Source: Datisca glomerata
Lineage: Eukaryota; Streptophyta; Magnoliopsida; Cucurbitales; Datiscaceae
DNA: 64,000 nucleotides
Reading direction: 5' to 3'
Assembly (NCBI GenBank): GCA_003255025.1
Contig: QANY01004052.1
Coordinates: forward strand, 1 to 64,000
Part shown: in pieces, positions 22,741 through 34,480 of the stretch
How positions within the stretch are numbered: position 1 is the first letter of the stretch
How the letters are laid out: every line of letters begins with the position of its first letter
Position numbers and translations under genes: made by a program
Notes under the pieces: model-generated
The model's database searches: none
Seen by the model: the letters and a program-made list of their open reading frames with translations, nothing else
Told to the model about the DNA's origin: nothing

Positions 22741-25295
22741 CATAAAAAATAAGAAAAGAATGGGTGGTAGAGTAGCTCTCATTGGAAGAAGAAGAATGGG
22801 TCAGGTCTAGCTGAAGAAGAATGGGTCACAGTGTCTCGAAGAAGTCAAAGAATAAGAAGAAGGAGGAGGATGTGGAGGTGGATGATCTTAGTTGAAGATA
22901 AAAGAAGAAAGCTAAGATGGTGAAGTTGGTATTCGTGTTGATTTAATATTTGCATTGGGAGAAGAGAAATGATGAGGAAAAAGAGATCGTAAATGGTGAT
23001 GTGAAATTGGTGGGGGTAGAAATATAATATTCTGAGTTTTTCTAAAGGGGTATATTTCTCCTAACCCAAATTCAAATAGATATAATTTTCCAAATAACCC
23101 ATATATGCATACATGGCACTAGTGTTCTATTATGGTACAGTCCATGTACTGTACAGACTAAATTAACCCCTAGAATTTTCCATGGTAGGACTACTAATAA
23201 ACGTACAAATATATTTACTACTAGTTAATTAAGTCATATACACAAACCATGAATGCATGCATGAAAGATTTTATATGTATGTGAAATAAAATTGTGTATT
23301 TTGTGCAAGGGAGAAGGTTCACAATTCTGTGAAGATGACATTTATTTTCCAAACAAAAATTAAAAGCAAAGGCAATGGTCCTGTTCAATTTTGAGGTAAG
23401 GCCAAAAATTTTAATCATAATAGTTAGAAGAGAAAGTGAACTTGTGTCTAACTATATATAGTAACATACAAGGCTAGGATTTTCTATTAGTTAGGTAAGC
23501 CCCCTTTTCAGCACAATTCTTAGATGTCAAGTTGCCCTCCCCCTTATTCCCCAACCCCTCAACATTTTTTTATGAATTACATGAAGAAAATAATATTTGT
23601 CTTTTTTTTTCTTTCCAATCCTTCAACCTCTTCTTGAGTTACTTTCGTTTAGAGACAAAATTTGATCGTATTTTAGTAGGCCACTGAGTTTCTCAATTTT
23701 ACGGTCAAAACTTATATTTATAACATATCGTTTTTAAAAAGAAACAGAAATTTTGGTTTTTATATATGTCAAACGAACCAAAGACAAAAAAAAAAACGAT
23801 AAAACTGGCTTTATCCGATTCGGCTTAGTGTCGGTTCTTTCAGTTCTTAGTTTATTTGAAAACTCCTACTTATTTGTTCCTCAAATAGTTAGGCTCAAGC
23901 TTCAAAAGAAATCGAGAAGCAAAAGTACTCCTCTTACGATTTTCTCTAATAGTGGCAAACGTTTTTTTTTTTTGGAAAGTTCCCAAACATGTTATTGTAG
24001 AGTATACAAAGTATGTGAACTATAGAGTATAAAAGGCATAAAGAAAGATCAAGTGGCTTGCCTATGTCATTTCCAACATTACAACATACCAATTAAAAAA
24101 GTTAGCTAGGGATGCTTATAATAATGATAATAATAATATATTTGCTTTACAGGATCTATAGTGGGATTTTTGGATTATAGTTGGGGAGAATTAATATGCA
24201 TCAGTTTGTATTTTATAATTTCTTGACTTGGGTTTAGCAGAAAATAGTTAATTAGTTATACAGTTCCAATAATCACAATCGATTTTTTTCTGTAGTTTAG
24301 TATAAATCCAATCAAACTGTATAACTGTGAAATTTGAGTTCATTGAAAAGAAAAGAAAGAAAAAAGATCAGTTGTATCAATCTTTCAATAATTATTTGCA
24401 GCTTCATTATCATTGATACCATCAAAGTGTTAAGGTGAAATATCAAAAATGGTGTTCTCAATCATTCAGATCTGACTGCTCTCTAATATTAGAGTGGATG
24501 AAACTAAATGAATTAAGTTTGTTACTATTATCTGTGAGAGAACAACTATGTTTAGCAATTTAGAATGTGTTTGGAAAAGATTATGATCTATTATATAAAA
24601 CTGCTTTTAAACAACAAAAAATGTCCAAAAATCTTCATGCATGTTTCATTTTAATTTTAAAGTAAGAGCTCATGAAAGTATTTGATGTGCTTAATAGGAC
24701 AACAGTTTGAAGTGGGAAGAACTCTTGAACTAACATTAAATGAACTCACACTAGAACTTCACAAATGACAGTAATACTTCTCACGTCATTCTTTACTTTA
24801 CTGTGTGTATGTATGTATGTATATGTAAAATACATGCAATATATACGAAGGGAAAATAGGAGGGCGTTAAGTGGTTATTTGACCGTTGGCCTACCATCCT
24901 TTCAACTAGATTCAGAAATTGCTTCTAAAGAAAGGAGTAAAGAAAGGCATCTCCTATCTTTCACTTTCACCCACCTTGAGTCCACAATTTTTACACGACT
25001 AAATAAAAATCTTCATTCTTTTACCACCTTCATCTTCATATAATTCTCATTCCATCCTAATTAACATTCTTAACTCATAATTCTCCCATTAGATCATCTC
25101 ATCTCCCTCACATACTTCATTTTTTCCACTTTCATTAACATTTCATTCATTACATTCAACCCAAAATCATGTGAGAACTAATAAAGAACTTGATTAAATC
25201 GTTTTAAATAATTCAAGAAGTTGACCAGAAAATAGTTAAACAAGGACCAAATTGAGAATTAGAGCAAATTAACAGTACCAAAAGTACATTTCACC
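22741..25295. other. Intergenic, no gene seen
   Basis: AT-rich, with a GAA-rich patch at 22775-22920 that resembles the opposite strand of the 20.8-21.1 kb microsatellite. The open frames at 23753-24025 and 24765-25043 are low-complexity and show no recognisable domain. Confidence 0.5.
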
Positions 25296-25336
25296 CATAG
25301 ATTTGTACTGAATTATCTATACAGTACAAATCTATG
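25296..25336. repeat. Short perfect hairpin
   Basis: CATAGATTTGTACTG (25296-25310) and CAGTACAAATCTATG (25322-25336) are exact 15-bp inverted repeats around an 11-base loop. The flanks carry GTGAAC / GTTCAC pieces. It may be a small MITE remnant; no target duplication was found. Confidence 0.7.
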
Positions 25337-26589
25337 AATAGTGAACCGTTTATACTGTTCACCAGTTTTTTACCTACTTTTTTCTTGAGCCATCAGCAAA
25401 TATTTTTACCATACAGCTAAACTTTCTTTACAAGTCGGAAGAATGAGATTGGAACCAACTTTAGACCTCTTCTTTGAAACAAATAAGACTACCAATCGAG
25501 CTACCATAATTAAAGCCACCTCGACTCTATAATTAGTTTAGCCTCAACATGTATATCTTTTGGAGCTAACATTTGCCTGTTTTTATAAAAGTAAAAGTAA
25601 GAATTTCAAGTAGTCAATGAAAATAGGAGATATTTTATTTATATACGCAAAAACTCATATTTATGGAATACATATATACATACCAAGATATACTAACTTA
25701 CGTGAAACAATTGTGCAATTAGGGATGTCTCCAGCTAGTTGGCCACCAAAACAGTCCTTGATGAAGTTTTGGCCATCCACATGATTACTGGTCAATAATA
25801 ATCAATTTCTCTAATTAAGTAAAATTTTGAATGCACATATAATTGCTGTTGACGGGATGTTACTAAAAAAGTAATAGCTTACGGAAAACTTCACTGAGTT
25901 TGATCCACCAACCAAAACTTATTGTATCTGTTTTAGCATTCCTCATTAAACAAAGATTGTCATTATGATGTTTTCTCAAAGAGAATATTATTTTCTAGTT
26001 TAGGATCCAAATACGATTAAGTCATAGATAAATCATTCTTTTGTTTATTGACAATTGGCAATCAGAATTGGGAAAGAGGATTTCTGGGTCAAGAAGTTAT
26101 CTAAACTTCCCAACTATAAAACTGCCAAAAAGCTCACTTCTAAACCATTGGAAGAGATTGCTTTTTTATCTTAAAATTGACCCAAAGATAAACCACCTAC
26201 CAAACCTTGTAACTTTCCACATTTTTACACTTTTGTAGGTTGTGATTTAACTTTTAAGCTTATTTTAATCATATAAATGTGAATTAAGGCTACATCTTTC
26301 ATCTTTTATACTTACCCTTTAGAATATAAGAGTAAATTGGCCGTAAAAGACTAGGTGAAATGTTAAAAAGCTACTACTTTGAGTGAAACTGACTTTTAAT
26401 CTTGTAGGCAATAGGTACAAGACAAGGATTTAAGGTGTCTTTGTTTGTTATACTAACCTTGATGGCATATAACACCTGTACATGTATAATAGAAACTGTA
26501 TACCTTTTCAACATGTAGCCTCATGAATCAAATTTTTTTTTTCTTTTGGTCTAAATACGAAACAAAAAAATTTCCTTCTTTTTTTTTGG
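25337..26589. other. Intergenic, no gene seen
   Basis: AT-rich sequence up to the assembly gap. The open frame at 26041-26238 has no recognisable family. Confidence 0.5.
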
Positions 26590-26640
26590 NNNNNNNNNNN
26601 NNNNNNNNNNNNNNNNNNNNNNGGGGGGGGGGGGGGGGGG
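26590..26640. other. Assembly gap (33 N) followed by poly-G
   Basis: Bases 26590-26622 are N and 26623-26640 are G only. A G homopolymer of this kind beside a gap is usually a sequencing or assembly problem. Confidence 0.95.
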
Positions 26641-27046
26641 GGAGGGACGGGTGAGTTTGAAAGAAAAAACCACCTCAAGTATCCTGAAGTTATTGAAACT
26701 GCTAGGCTTTTGAATATTTAACCATCAGAAAAGCGCCTTTGAGGCTGCAGAAGATCAATAAGTAATTTTTTTTTATCAGATTAAAGGTTAGACTCCAGTA
26801 TTGTATTGGACTTGTAGTTGAAAATTACTTTTTCTTAATATAATAAGCAGAAAAATCTATCAATAACATGGAGAACAAGTGCACTGAAAGCATTTCTTTA
26901 GGCTCAAGTGTTGATTGAGACAATAACCTCAAAATAAAGTCTAAAATGATAGCAGCAATATGTGGTGCTCGATTTGACTGATTGAGAACTTATATCCATA
27001 TGACAACCTCACCTTCAGAAATCATGTGGAAAATGCATCAGGAATC

Positions 27047-27345
27047 TTAAATACTACTCAAAGAGCACATAAATGATAACATACCTCCAATTATAAATTC
27101 CCAAGTTGGAAGTTCAAATTTGTTGGAATATGCGCCACGTTGTATTCCACGATCTGATATTATTATATAACGTCTGTGTGCGGACGAAGGAATACCTGCA
27201 AGCCTTCTGTTCTTCTCAATACCTGATATAGACATTTATATCGGTCAAATTTTCCATCATGCTGAACGTGAAGTGCAGTGCTTCCACTGAATTGGAAGGT
27301 TCTACCTGCAACTGCTTGATAGAGATCATTTGCTGTCATAATCAA
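27047..27345 (-). pseudogene. Unrecognised coding scrap, possibly frameshifted
   Basis: Two overlapping minus-strand frames look protein-like in succession. The first (27345 down to about 27225) reads TANDLYQAVAGRTFQFSG and then HVQHDGKFDRYKCLYQ. The second (27235 down to about 27075) reads GIEKNRRLAGIPSSAHRRY and then IQRGAYSNKFELPTWEFIIGG, ending at a possible donor GTATGTTA. One added or lost base near 27230 would join them. I cannot name the family. It may be the remains of an exon whose gene runs toward the gap at 26590, or a transposed gene fragment. It lies 780 bp beyond the DPB2 stop codon on the same strand. Confidence 0.4.
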
Positions 27346-28127
27346 TCCTGAAAAAAGTGGTCATCCACTACACAAAGCACTCCAACTGTAGACCTCTGTA
27401 GCTCTGCTTAAAAAAAATAAGGCAAACCTGACGCTAAAACGACAACAAAGATTAGTAGTATAACTAATTGGTAACTAACAGTGACACAGTCCAATCTTTA
27501 ATAGTGAGTAACAAAAGTTGAAACTCAATGGTTAGTTTCTGTGTTTGTAATACTTGATCCCAAGTGCACCTAAATAAATCACATATGAATTTAGTAAAAA
27601 AGCTCTAACAAAATTTGAAACTACTATGTGCAACCAACAATGATACATGGTGTCCAGTAGATGGAGAAAACAGAGTATGTTCAGCACCACAGTGCAAAAC
27701 GGGTAAGGTGGTACTTATCATTTGACATTAAGTTATAATCCACCAATCTAACATTCAAATGGTAGACCACAAGCACAATGAAGTTTCTAACACAAATCAT
27801 AGGTACATTAGCATAGACAAAAGGGCCAAACTTACAAATCTTATGTATTATGATACATGTACAAAAAGAATATACTTTTACATTATCAATAGACCAGTTG
27901 GCTACTATGCTAAAGAAAGAGAGAACATTATAGGGTGTTTACAAGGAAAATATAACTGAGAATTGGAACAGATCAGTAAGTTAAACAATTTTGTTAAACA
28001 TGACTGAGGGTAGGATTCCTAGCTTATTTGCAGCTTCATCTTTCAAAAAGCAACTTCTAGCTAAACAGTTGTAAATGGTGCTGGTCATAATGCTCAGAGT
28101 ATTAAAAGGCGGCGGAGACTCTGATTA
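27346..28127. other. Region between the coding scrap and the DPB2 stop
   Basis: No gene. It should include the DPB2 3' UTR (minus strand, below 28128); I see no decisive polyadenylation signal. Confidence 0.5.
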
Positions 28128-31100
28128 TTACAAGGCTGATAATTCAACTTCCTGAGTGCAAGGACGATATGCCACAAATGTGCTGTCATTTGAGAAGGAA
28201 CCAGGATTAAAACAAGCGATTCCTGTGTATTTGAATGCTTGCTGCTTACTTCTATCCCCTAGAACTATCTGCATCAAATTAGAGAATGAATAAATGTCAG
28301 CTCACAGCACAGAGCAACCACCAATTTAAATACTCTTCGAATTTCTTCTTCTAAGGCTGATATGTTTGTATATTTAGTCTTCAGTTGCCACTCATCCCTA
28401 ACTGGACACTCATCCCTAACTGGACACATTTTTTTCCTCTACTCTAGGAGGAATTTGCCACCAAGGAAAATATATAAGTTGGAAATTTCATCTATTTTTT
28501 TTAACATAAAAATAACAAAACACCATCTGATACGACTATCGGGCATGAGACTGATTAAATTCAAATTATGAAAGAACGCCCGAGCCCTGAAATGGGTAAT
28601 GTCTATTCTATTGTCTACATATGATTTTTTCGATGATCCAACATGTCAAAACTATCAATTTTCATCTTCTTTTGACAAGTGATGAGCGTGACAAGAATCC
28701 CCTATGTCTCAAGCATTCGACTAGAAACAATAGATATCATGATGAAAGAGAAGACTTCAATGTGAGTACTACCGCATGAGGAGTCGGATATAGATGGAGG
28801 GAGTGATCATAGTTCCAGATAATTGGTTGCACTGTCAGAGGAAGAGGACAGAGATGACTTTGGTGGGTTATTGTAGCAACGAGCTGCAATAGAAACTTCA
28901 AATTGAATAGAAAGAAATGCAAGTAAAAAGTACACAAAAAGCTTGAACTACAAGAAATATCACGTGTTCAAAGGGATCATCTGTTTCTTCTGTGGAAGGG
29001 GGAATGAGACAGGATCGACGCATCCGATAAAGAAGATCCTGGCGAAGGATTACAATTTCCTGGGTATAAAACTTGATCCTGCATTCAAATGTGAAAACAT
29101 TTGAGCGAATTATGGAAAAAAAATAACAGAACATTGTCTTTTGCTCTTCTCAGCCTTCTTTTGATTGGGTTACCAGTTACCAGACCCATTAGATGGTCCC
29201 GTAATAAGCACAGCCTGACCAGTAAACGTCAAAAAGGAGCACTGGGACTTGGGGGTTACCAAAATCACAACAGTAATACTTAACCAGACAATGAGATAAA
29301 CACTAACCTACAAGGATTACTAGAAAATATGACATTTGGAATGCACATCCGAAGCTCCTCAGTTAAAAACTTTGGCAAGGCACACCTGGGCAAAACTGTC
29401 GATGGTCCTGTAAATTCAACAGGTATATCAGCAAAAGATCTTACACCCAGTAAATTTTAATAAAAAGGTATTTGGTTTTATCTACCTGCATCATCTGGGC
29501 CCGGTATAAATAAAAAACGGCTGTGCTCTTTTAGCCGTGGATGGGCTGCTATCATTTGCCCCAGCTTGCCAAACTGCAATCTGCAATTCGGATTCTTCAT
29601 TGCTTTTACTATTATTAAAACAAAATTCTGAATTTAAAAATTAGATAAGTATTCAAGTTGAACAGAAAAAAATCACCTGAGGGTTGAGAAAGAATTGAAG
29701 GAAAGATTACATGGATGAGAACAAAAATTCCCCATGAAAACAAACAAGGAAGGAACTACTTCCACATTCTCAAAACCACCAAGAATCATCTCCAGCCGTC
29801 CCATGACCTTCTCTATGATCAAGATAGTGTCAAGACTTACACCAAAGCTACTCAAACAAATAATATATTTCATAGGAGGCTGTGAATTACCTCTTCGTTG
29901 TCTAACCAAACGTCAGACAGTACAACAAACATGTCATTCACAGCTCTCTTTTCCAATTCTGCAAGTCTGAGCTATTTGAGGTGTATAGGAAAACAAGCAC
30001 CAATATGCAATATAGGTACCTCAAGAGATGCAAAAGAATCATGCAAATAATATCAACTCCGATCATCAGTCAAGGATACAGTTTCCTCTTTAGTTAGAAT
30101 ACCGCATCCAAAGAAGTCTTGTCCAGCTAGCACTTTGAGTGACTTGTCTCTATCCTCTAAAGGAGGAAATCCACATGTAATGACCTTCACAACAAAAGTT
30201 CATTTCACAATATATCAAGTTGATTGAACTATGTATGTGAAATGTTCAAAACCTGATACTTGTTACTCGTTAGTTAGGATAACAAACTTAATGCACAAAA
30301 GTCATGCCTTAGCCAAAACCTAAACTAGTACATATGCATCAAGAGACCAAAGTGGCTCCTCCAGCCCAAAATATCTAGAAACATTCATCTTAGAAGTCTC
30401 TAAAGACAATGTTTGCAATATTTTTATGATCAAAAGTAATAGAACATGTTAACCAAAATCATTTTCACAAAAATACTAGAAACTCAACCTATTCTTACCT
30501 TACAAAGACAACAATAACACTAACCTGAAAAATGCCATTTAAGAGCATCTCTCCTTCTGCTACAACTATCGTGTTCTCTGTGAAAAAGCCTGTAGTTATC
30601 TTGTATGGCTTGTCAAAGAATTTCATTCATTCTGCTTTTTCATGTTTCACTAAGTTTTTGCAATTTCAGAGAAATAAAAATAAATTATGAAAATAGAAAG
30701 CATCTGTAAACCCCACCCAATGCAAATAAAGCAATCAATTGACTTCTTTACATCAATGAGTAAATGATATATTGTTGGGTTGTTGCTTGTAATTTTTTAT
30801 ACACATCCTTGTACCAAAAATGGATGACTTACTTTATTTTGAGATTTCAAATACAAATGAAATAACATGATGTGGGATATAAAATAGAAAATTGACCAGG
30901 AAGACTTTTGTGAGGCCTTGCACTATATGATTACTGGTAAGTGCAAAGGCAATTGACATAACATCAAATGAAGTATCTACTTAGATGAAGCAAGCTACAA
31001 ATCACCAAAAACACAGGAAGTACAATCTCCGCGTGAGAAACAGATATTATGAAAATGGAGTAAAGATGGGAAAAGAGTGTCATTAGGAAGAGATTAAGTT

Positions 31101-31846
31101 ATCTGCATTTAATTCAATTTGAAACAGATTAAGAAACATTTTGTGATGTTATGAGCTAAACAAACTTAAGGGGATTGATTAACGTAGATACGATAGCTTC
31201 AATACGAACAGAACAGTTCCAGATATTTAAATGATAAAACAACTCTGGCGTATAGAAGACTGAATAAAGGATATAGCACTAGATAAATTGATTTCTACTG
31301 AAGCACCAAGGTCTTCCAAGTAAAAGTGGCCGTCCTCTAACTGAGATATGACCCCCATGACCCATCTTCTCCCTGTTTGCCCAACTAGAGACTGAATAGG
31401 AGATATCTGACCCAAGTATCGCACAAAAAAGATCATAAGGATAGATGTTTAACCGATCAAGTTAATGCTTGCAAGTATTTGTGGAGAGAGAGAGAGTACC
31501 TCACAGCTTCCGAAATTTGATAACTCCGTATTAAATGCAGGTTTGGAGAAATGTTGATCTCGAGAGAGTCTCTGAAACAGCAATAGAAACCTATCTCTAT
31601 ACAGAGTCGCTTTAGCAGAAGCATCCCCGTGAATGGGAAGGTTACCTGTATGCCTAAAATCAAAAGATGAATATCAGTACCGATAACTTCAATTTCCCCA
31701 AACTAACCAACAACAAACCAAACAGTTCAGAACAAATAACCTCTATGATTTTGTTGTTCTGTGCTTAACAGAACTAGTTATTTCTAACTTTACTCTACAA
31801 TTACCGAGACCAAAAAGAAGCTTCAACTTCTCCAACACTAGGAGGG

Positions 31847-31881
<35 letters not shown>

Positions 31882-32379
31882 CATACTGGAAGAAGAGCTT
31901 TTTAATAGGGTCGTATCGGAACTTCGGAATTAAGAAAGCATCGATGACACGAATGGCAGACGCACGGCTAGTGGCATCGGGGCTCACCTCAACGGAAGCT
32001 TCAGCTTCGAGGAGAAGACTAACGACGCGGTTCACGGACTCTTTGTCAATTATCGAGGATTTAACTGAATTGAAACCAGATTTAAGGGGGGGGGGGGGGG
32101 GGGGGGGGGNGGGGGGAAGGGAAGTTAACGTGAAAAATAGGAGAACGAAAAGAAAATCACCGCCATAAATTTTTTGAAAAGAATAAAGAAGAGGAAAGGG
32201 AAGTGAAGAGTACGGGACTCTTGATCGAGCTGGTCGAGAAGGAGATCTATGGCGTCATCCTCGGCGCCATGGAAGCGGCATGCGAATGAGAGAATATCAT
32301 CCAGCGCATCTACTTTGAGGTTGTAGCCCCTGATCTTTGACTTCCTCTGCACCTTCTTCCTCATTGTCGAAGCATCCAT
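28128..32379 (-). CDS. DPB2: DNA polymerase epsilon subunit 2 (B subunit)
   Basis: Thirteen exons on the minus strand: 32214-32379, 31887-32064, 31500-31653, 31280-31406, 30525-30608, 30080-30184, 29891-29971, 29677-29807, 29486-29580, 29308-29407, 28964-29078, 28773-28883 and 28128-28268. Exon phases agree except between exons 4 and 5 (see findings). The product is about 529 aa, near the Arabidopsis protein. The N-terminal [17 protein letters not shown] is the polymerase-epsilon subunit-2 N-terminal domain. [19 protein letters not shown] begins the OB-like part; the calcineurin-like phosphoesterase-fold core has [18 protein letters not shown] and [37 protein letters not shown] and [20 protein letters not shown] close the protein. 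It is the non-catalytic partner of POL2 in leading-strand replication, in the nucleus. Start: first ATG 32379; a second Met five codons on is an alternative. Confidence 0.95.
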
Positions 32380-32446
32380 TATCTATCCTTCTCTGTCAAT
32401 GTCTCTGCAGTGAGGAAGTGGGAGAAATGAGATTTGCAGGATCATT

Positions 32447-32455
32447 GGCGGGAAA
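32447..32455 (-). promoter_or_regulatory. E2F-type site 1 upstream of DPB2
   Basis: TTTCCCGCC on the minus strand, 68 bp before the DPB2 start codon. It is the consensus E2F site found in S-phase genes. Confidence 0.75.
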
Positions 32456-32479
32456 TTACCTTTTTGTTTGTGTTGAAAT

Positions 32480-32488
32480 GGCGGGAAA
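32480..32488 (-). promoter_or_regulatory. E2F-type site 2 upstream of DPB2
   Basis: A second TTTCCCGCC on the minus strand, 101 bp before the start codon and 33 bp from site 1. Two copies in the same orientation support cell-cycle control of DPB2, as known for plant replication genes. Confidence 0.75.
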
Positions 32489-33120
32489 ATGGAGGTTTTC
32501 AAAGCCGGCGACTCCAAATTCTAAACCCTACTCAATTCAAGACAATCCAATTCAACAGTAAAGTGCCGGTCACGCCCTTCAGTCCTCCTCACAATCACAC
32601 CTATTAAAGTCATGCCTATCTAAAGAGGATTTCTGAGTATTTTAATGTTTAAAATAAAATACTTCTCAATTTAATTCTAAAAATTATGGTACTTTGTGTC
32701 ACATCACACAAACTCATCTTTGCAAAAGATGAGTTTGTAGTGGACGTGGCACCTAGCGTGTCATCTGAGAAATCATCTTTGGAAAGACGATATCTCAAAA
32801 AAGTGGAAATCATCTTTGTCAAAGGCGATAATCTTAGGTGAAATCATTTTTTCAAAATACGGTTTTACTTACGCTCATTTTAAAATCACAACTCGCGATT
32901 TCATCCTCCCAAGTCAACAGTAAATATTCTTATTTTTCTCTTCTCCATCCCTCTTTGACGAATGAAGTATTCCTTTCCTCTCGCCACCGACTCTCATTTT
33001 CAGGATATTGAGGTAATATCATGGAGCCTAGAACAAAGAATAACTCAGTATTGTATTTATAGGAAACATGTTTGGAATCTCGGGGATTCTCGTGCTTTAC
33101 ATTGTCGCTGTCATACTGCA
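32489..33120. other. DPB2 upstream spacer with hairpins
   Basis: No gene. ACAAACTCATCTTT (32708-32721) and AAAGATGAGTTTGT (32725-32738) form a perfect 14-bp hairpin with a 3-base loop. Three weaker relatives of ATCATCTTTG..AAAG follow up to 32870. Confidence 0.55.
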
Positions 33121-33858
33121 TGTTTTAGCTAAAAACTTCAACAATACAGATGTCGGCCTTTCTTGTTAAATGTTGTGGTGTCGTACGTGATATTTTCTTT
33201 ATATCAAACGTCCTCCTCTTCTTGGATGTATCTCCTTGTGACCTCGACGTCTACAAAACACAGATAAAGAACCTTACAGGCGAGGAACTGAGGGGTGGTT
33301 ACCTCGCCTAAGGACCTTTAATGCTTAAGTCAGTAGATGATCGATATTCCGGCATAAAGTCCTTACAGGAAAATGTACATACCTCTTTTAGAGATTAGGG
33401 ACAGTATTTATACATGAGTCATCGGGGTTATAGGTAGCGTATCAAAGAAGCCTTTGTGGGACATAAAACCTTTATTGTTTGGCACTGATTGGATGGAAAG
33501 GAGGTGACCATTGACATAAAGTTGGTGGATATTAAATGTTGATGTACCAATTAGATGACCAAACGGAGGCTATCCTATCATCTTGTCATAGCGATTAGCC
33601 CGATTGGGCGCTCGGGCTTAGGAGGGAGTGCCACATTGGTCGTCACCTAGCCGGTAATGATGACTTTTACGTTTAGGGTCGACGGAGCTTTCCTTGCGCT
33701 CTTATTCCTAACTCCATGAGCTCATGTCACGTGCGTCCCGAGCTCCATAGGTGCCGACCAGCCGAGGTCAATTCTAATCCTTTCTTGGCATAGGGAGTTT
33801 CCTACTATGACGCGGCACGTGTCGTTGTGTCATTGGAGGTTAAGAAAATACCCATAAT
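33121..33858 (-). repeat. 3' LTR of the gypsy-like element
   Basis: About 738 bp, with the minus-strand start near TATTATGGG (33858) after the G-rich tract and the end at AAAACA (33121). Confidence 0.7.
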
Positions 33859-34229
33859 AGCTGCCCCCAGTGGAGGACTTAGGTGGCTTCACTCGCCCAG
33901 GTCCGAAGACTTCATTATCTGAGCTTCTTGCCCGAGTTATCTTTATGTAGTGATAGACTGGGAGTTTTCACTCATCCAGAGTTTTCACATGTGTTCAGAG
34001 TTTGCCCCTCAGAGAGGATAGCACCGAACGGAATTAATTACCTCCCTAACTTTGTCAAGTGTCACTTCATCCTTTCCGAGAGTTAATGTCGCCGATCTCT
34101 CAAGAATAGAGGCATTATTGGCACGTAAAGGCACATGGGGGATCCTAAATCTTGGCTGCGAGTTGAGATGCTCGGCAGACATAGACATCACTTTTTGCCT
34201 TGATATCTAGCCAGGCATTTCCTGCTCTG

Positions 34230-34480
34230 GTTAGACCCTTGAATCTCGTCTGATGAGTTGGGGTGCTCGACAAACATCATTTTTGCTTAATCTCGACTTG
34301 TAGGCTAGAGCACCTCACCAGTCATCATTTTTTGTTGAACCCCGACGGGTGGGCTAGAGCACCTCACCAGTCATCATTTTTTATTTAATCCCGACTGGTG
34401 GGCTTGAGCACCTCACCAATCATCATTTTTTATTTAATCCCGACTGGTGGGCTTGAGCACCTCACCAATCATCACTTTTG
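34230..34480. repeat. ~49-bp tandem repeat inside the gypsy-like element
   Basis: Four to five copies of a unit with GAGCACCTCACCA, TCATCATTTTT and CCGAC(T/G)GGTGGGCT; the CATCAT anchor occurs at 34275, 34323, 34372 and 34421. Confidence 0.85.

Noticed and set aside
26623..26640. Poly-G tract as a possible G-quadruplex
   Set aside because: It directly follows a run of N, as does the tract at 32091-32116, which contains an N; sequencing artefact is more likely.
31853..31880. (GA)n tract as a regulatory element
   Set aside because: It lies in a DPB2 intron close to an exon border and is an ordinary dinucleotide microsatellite.
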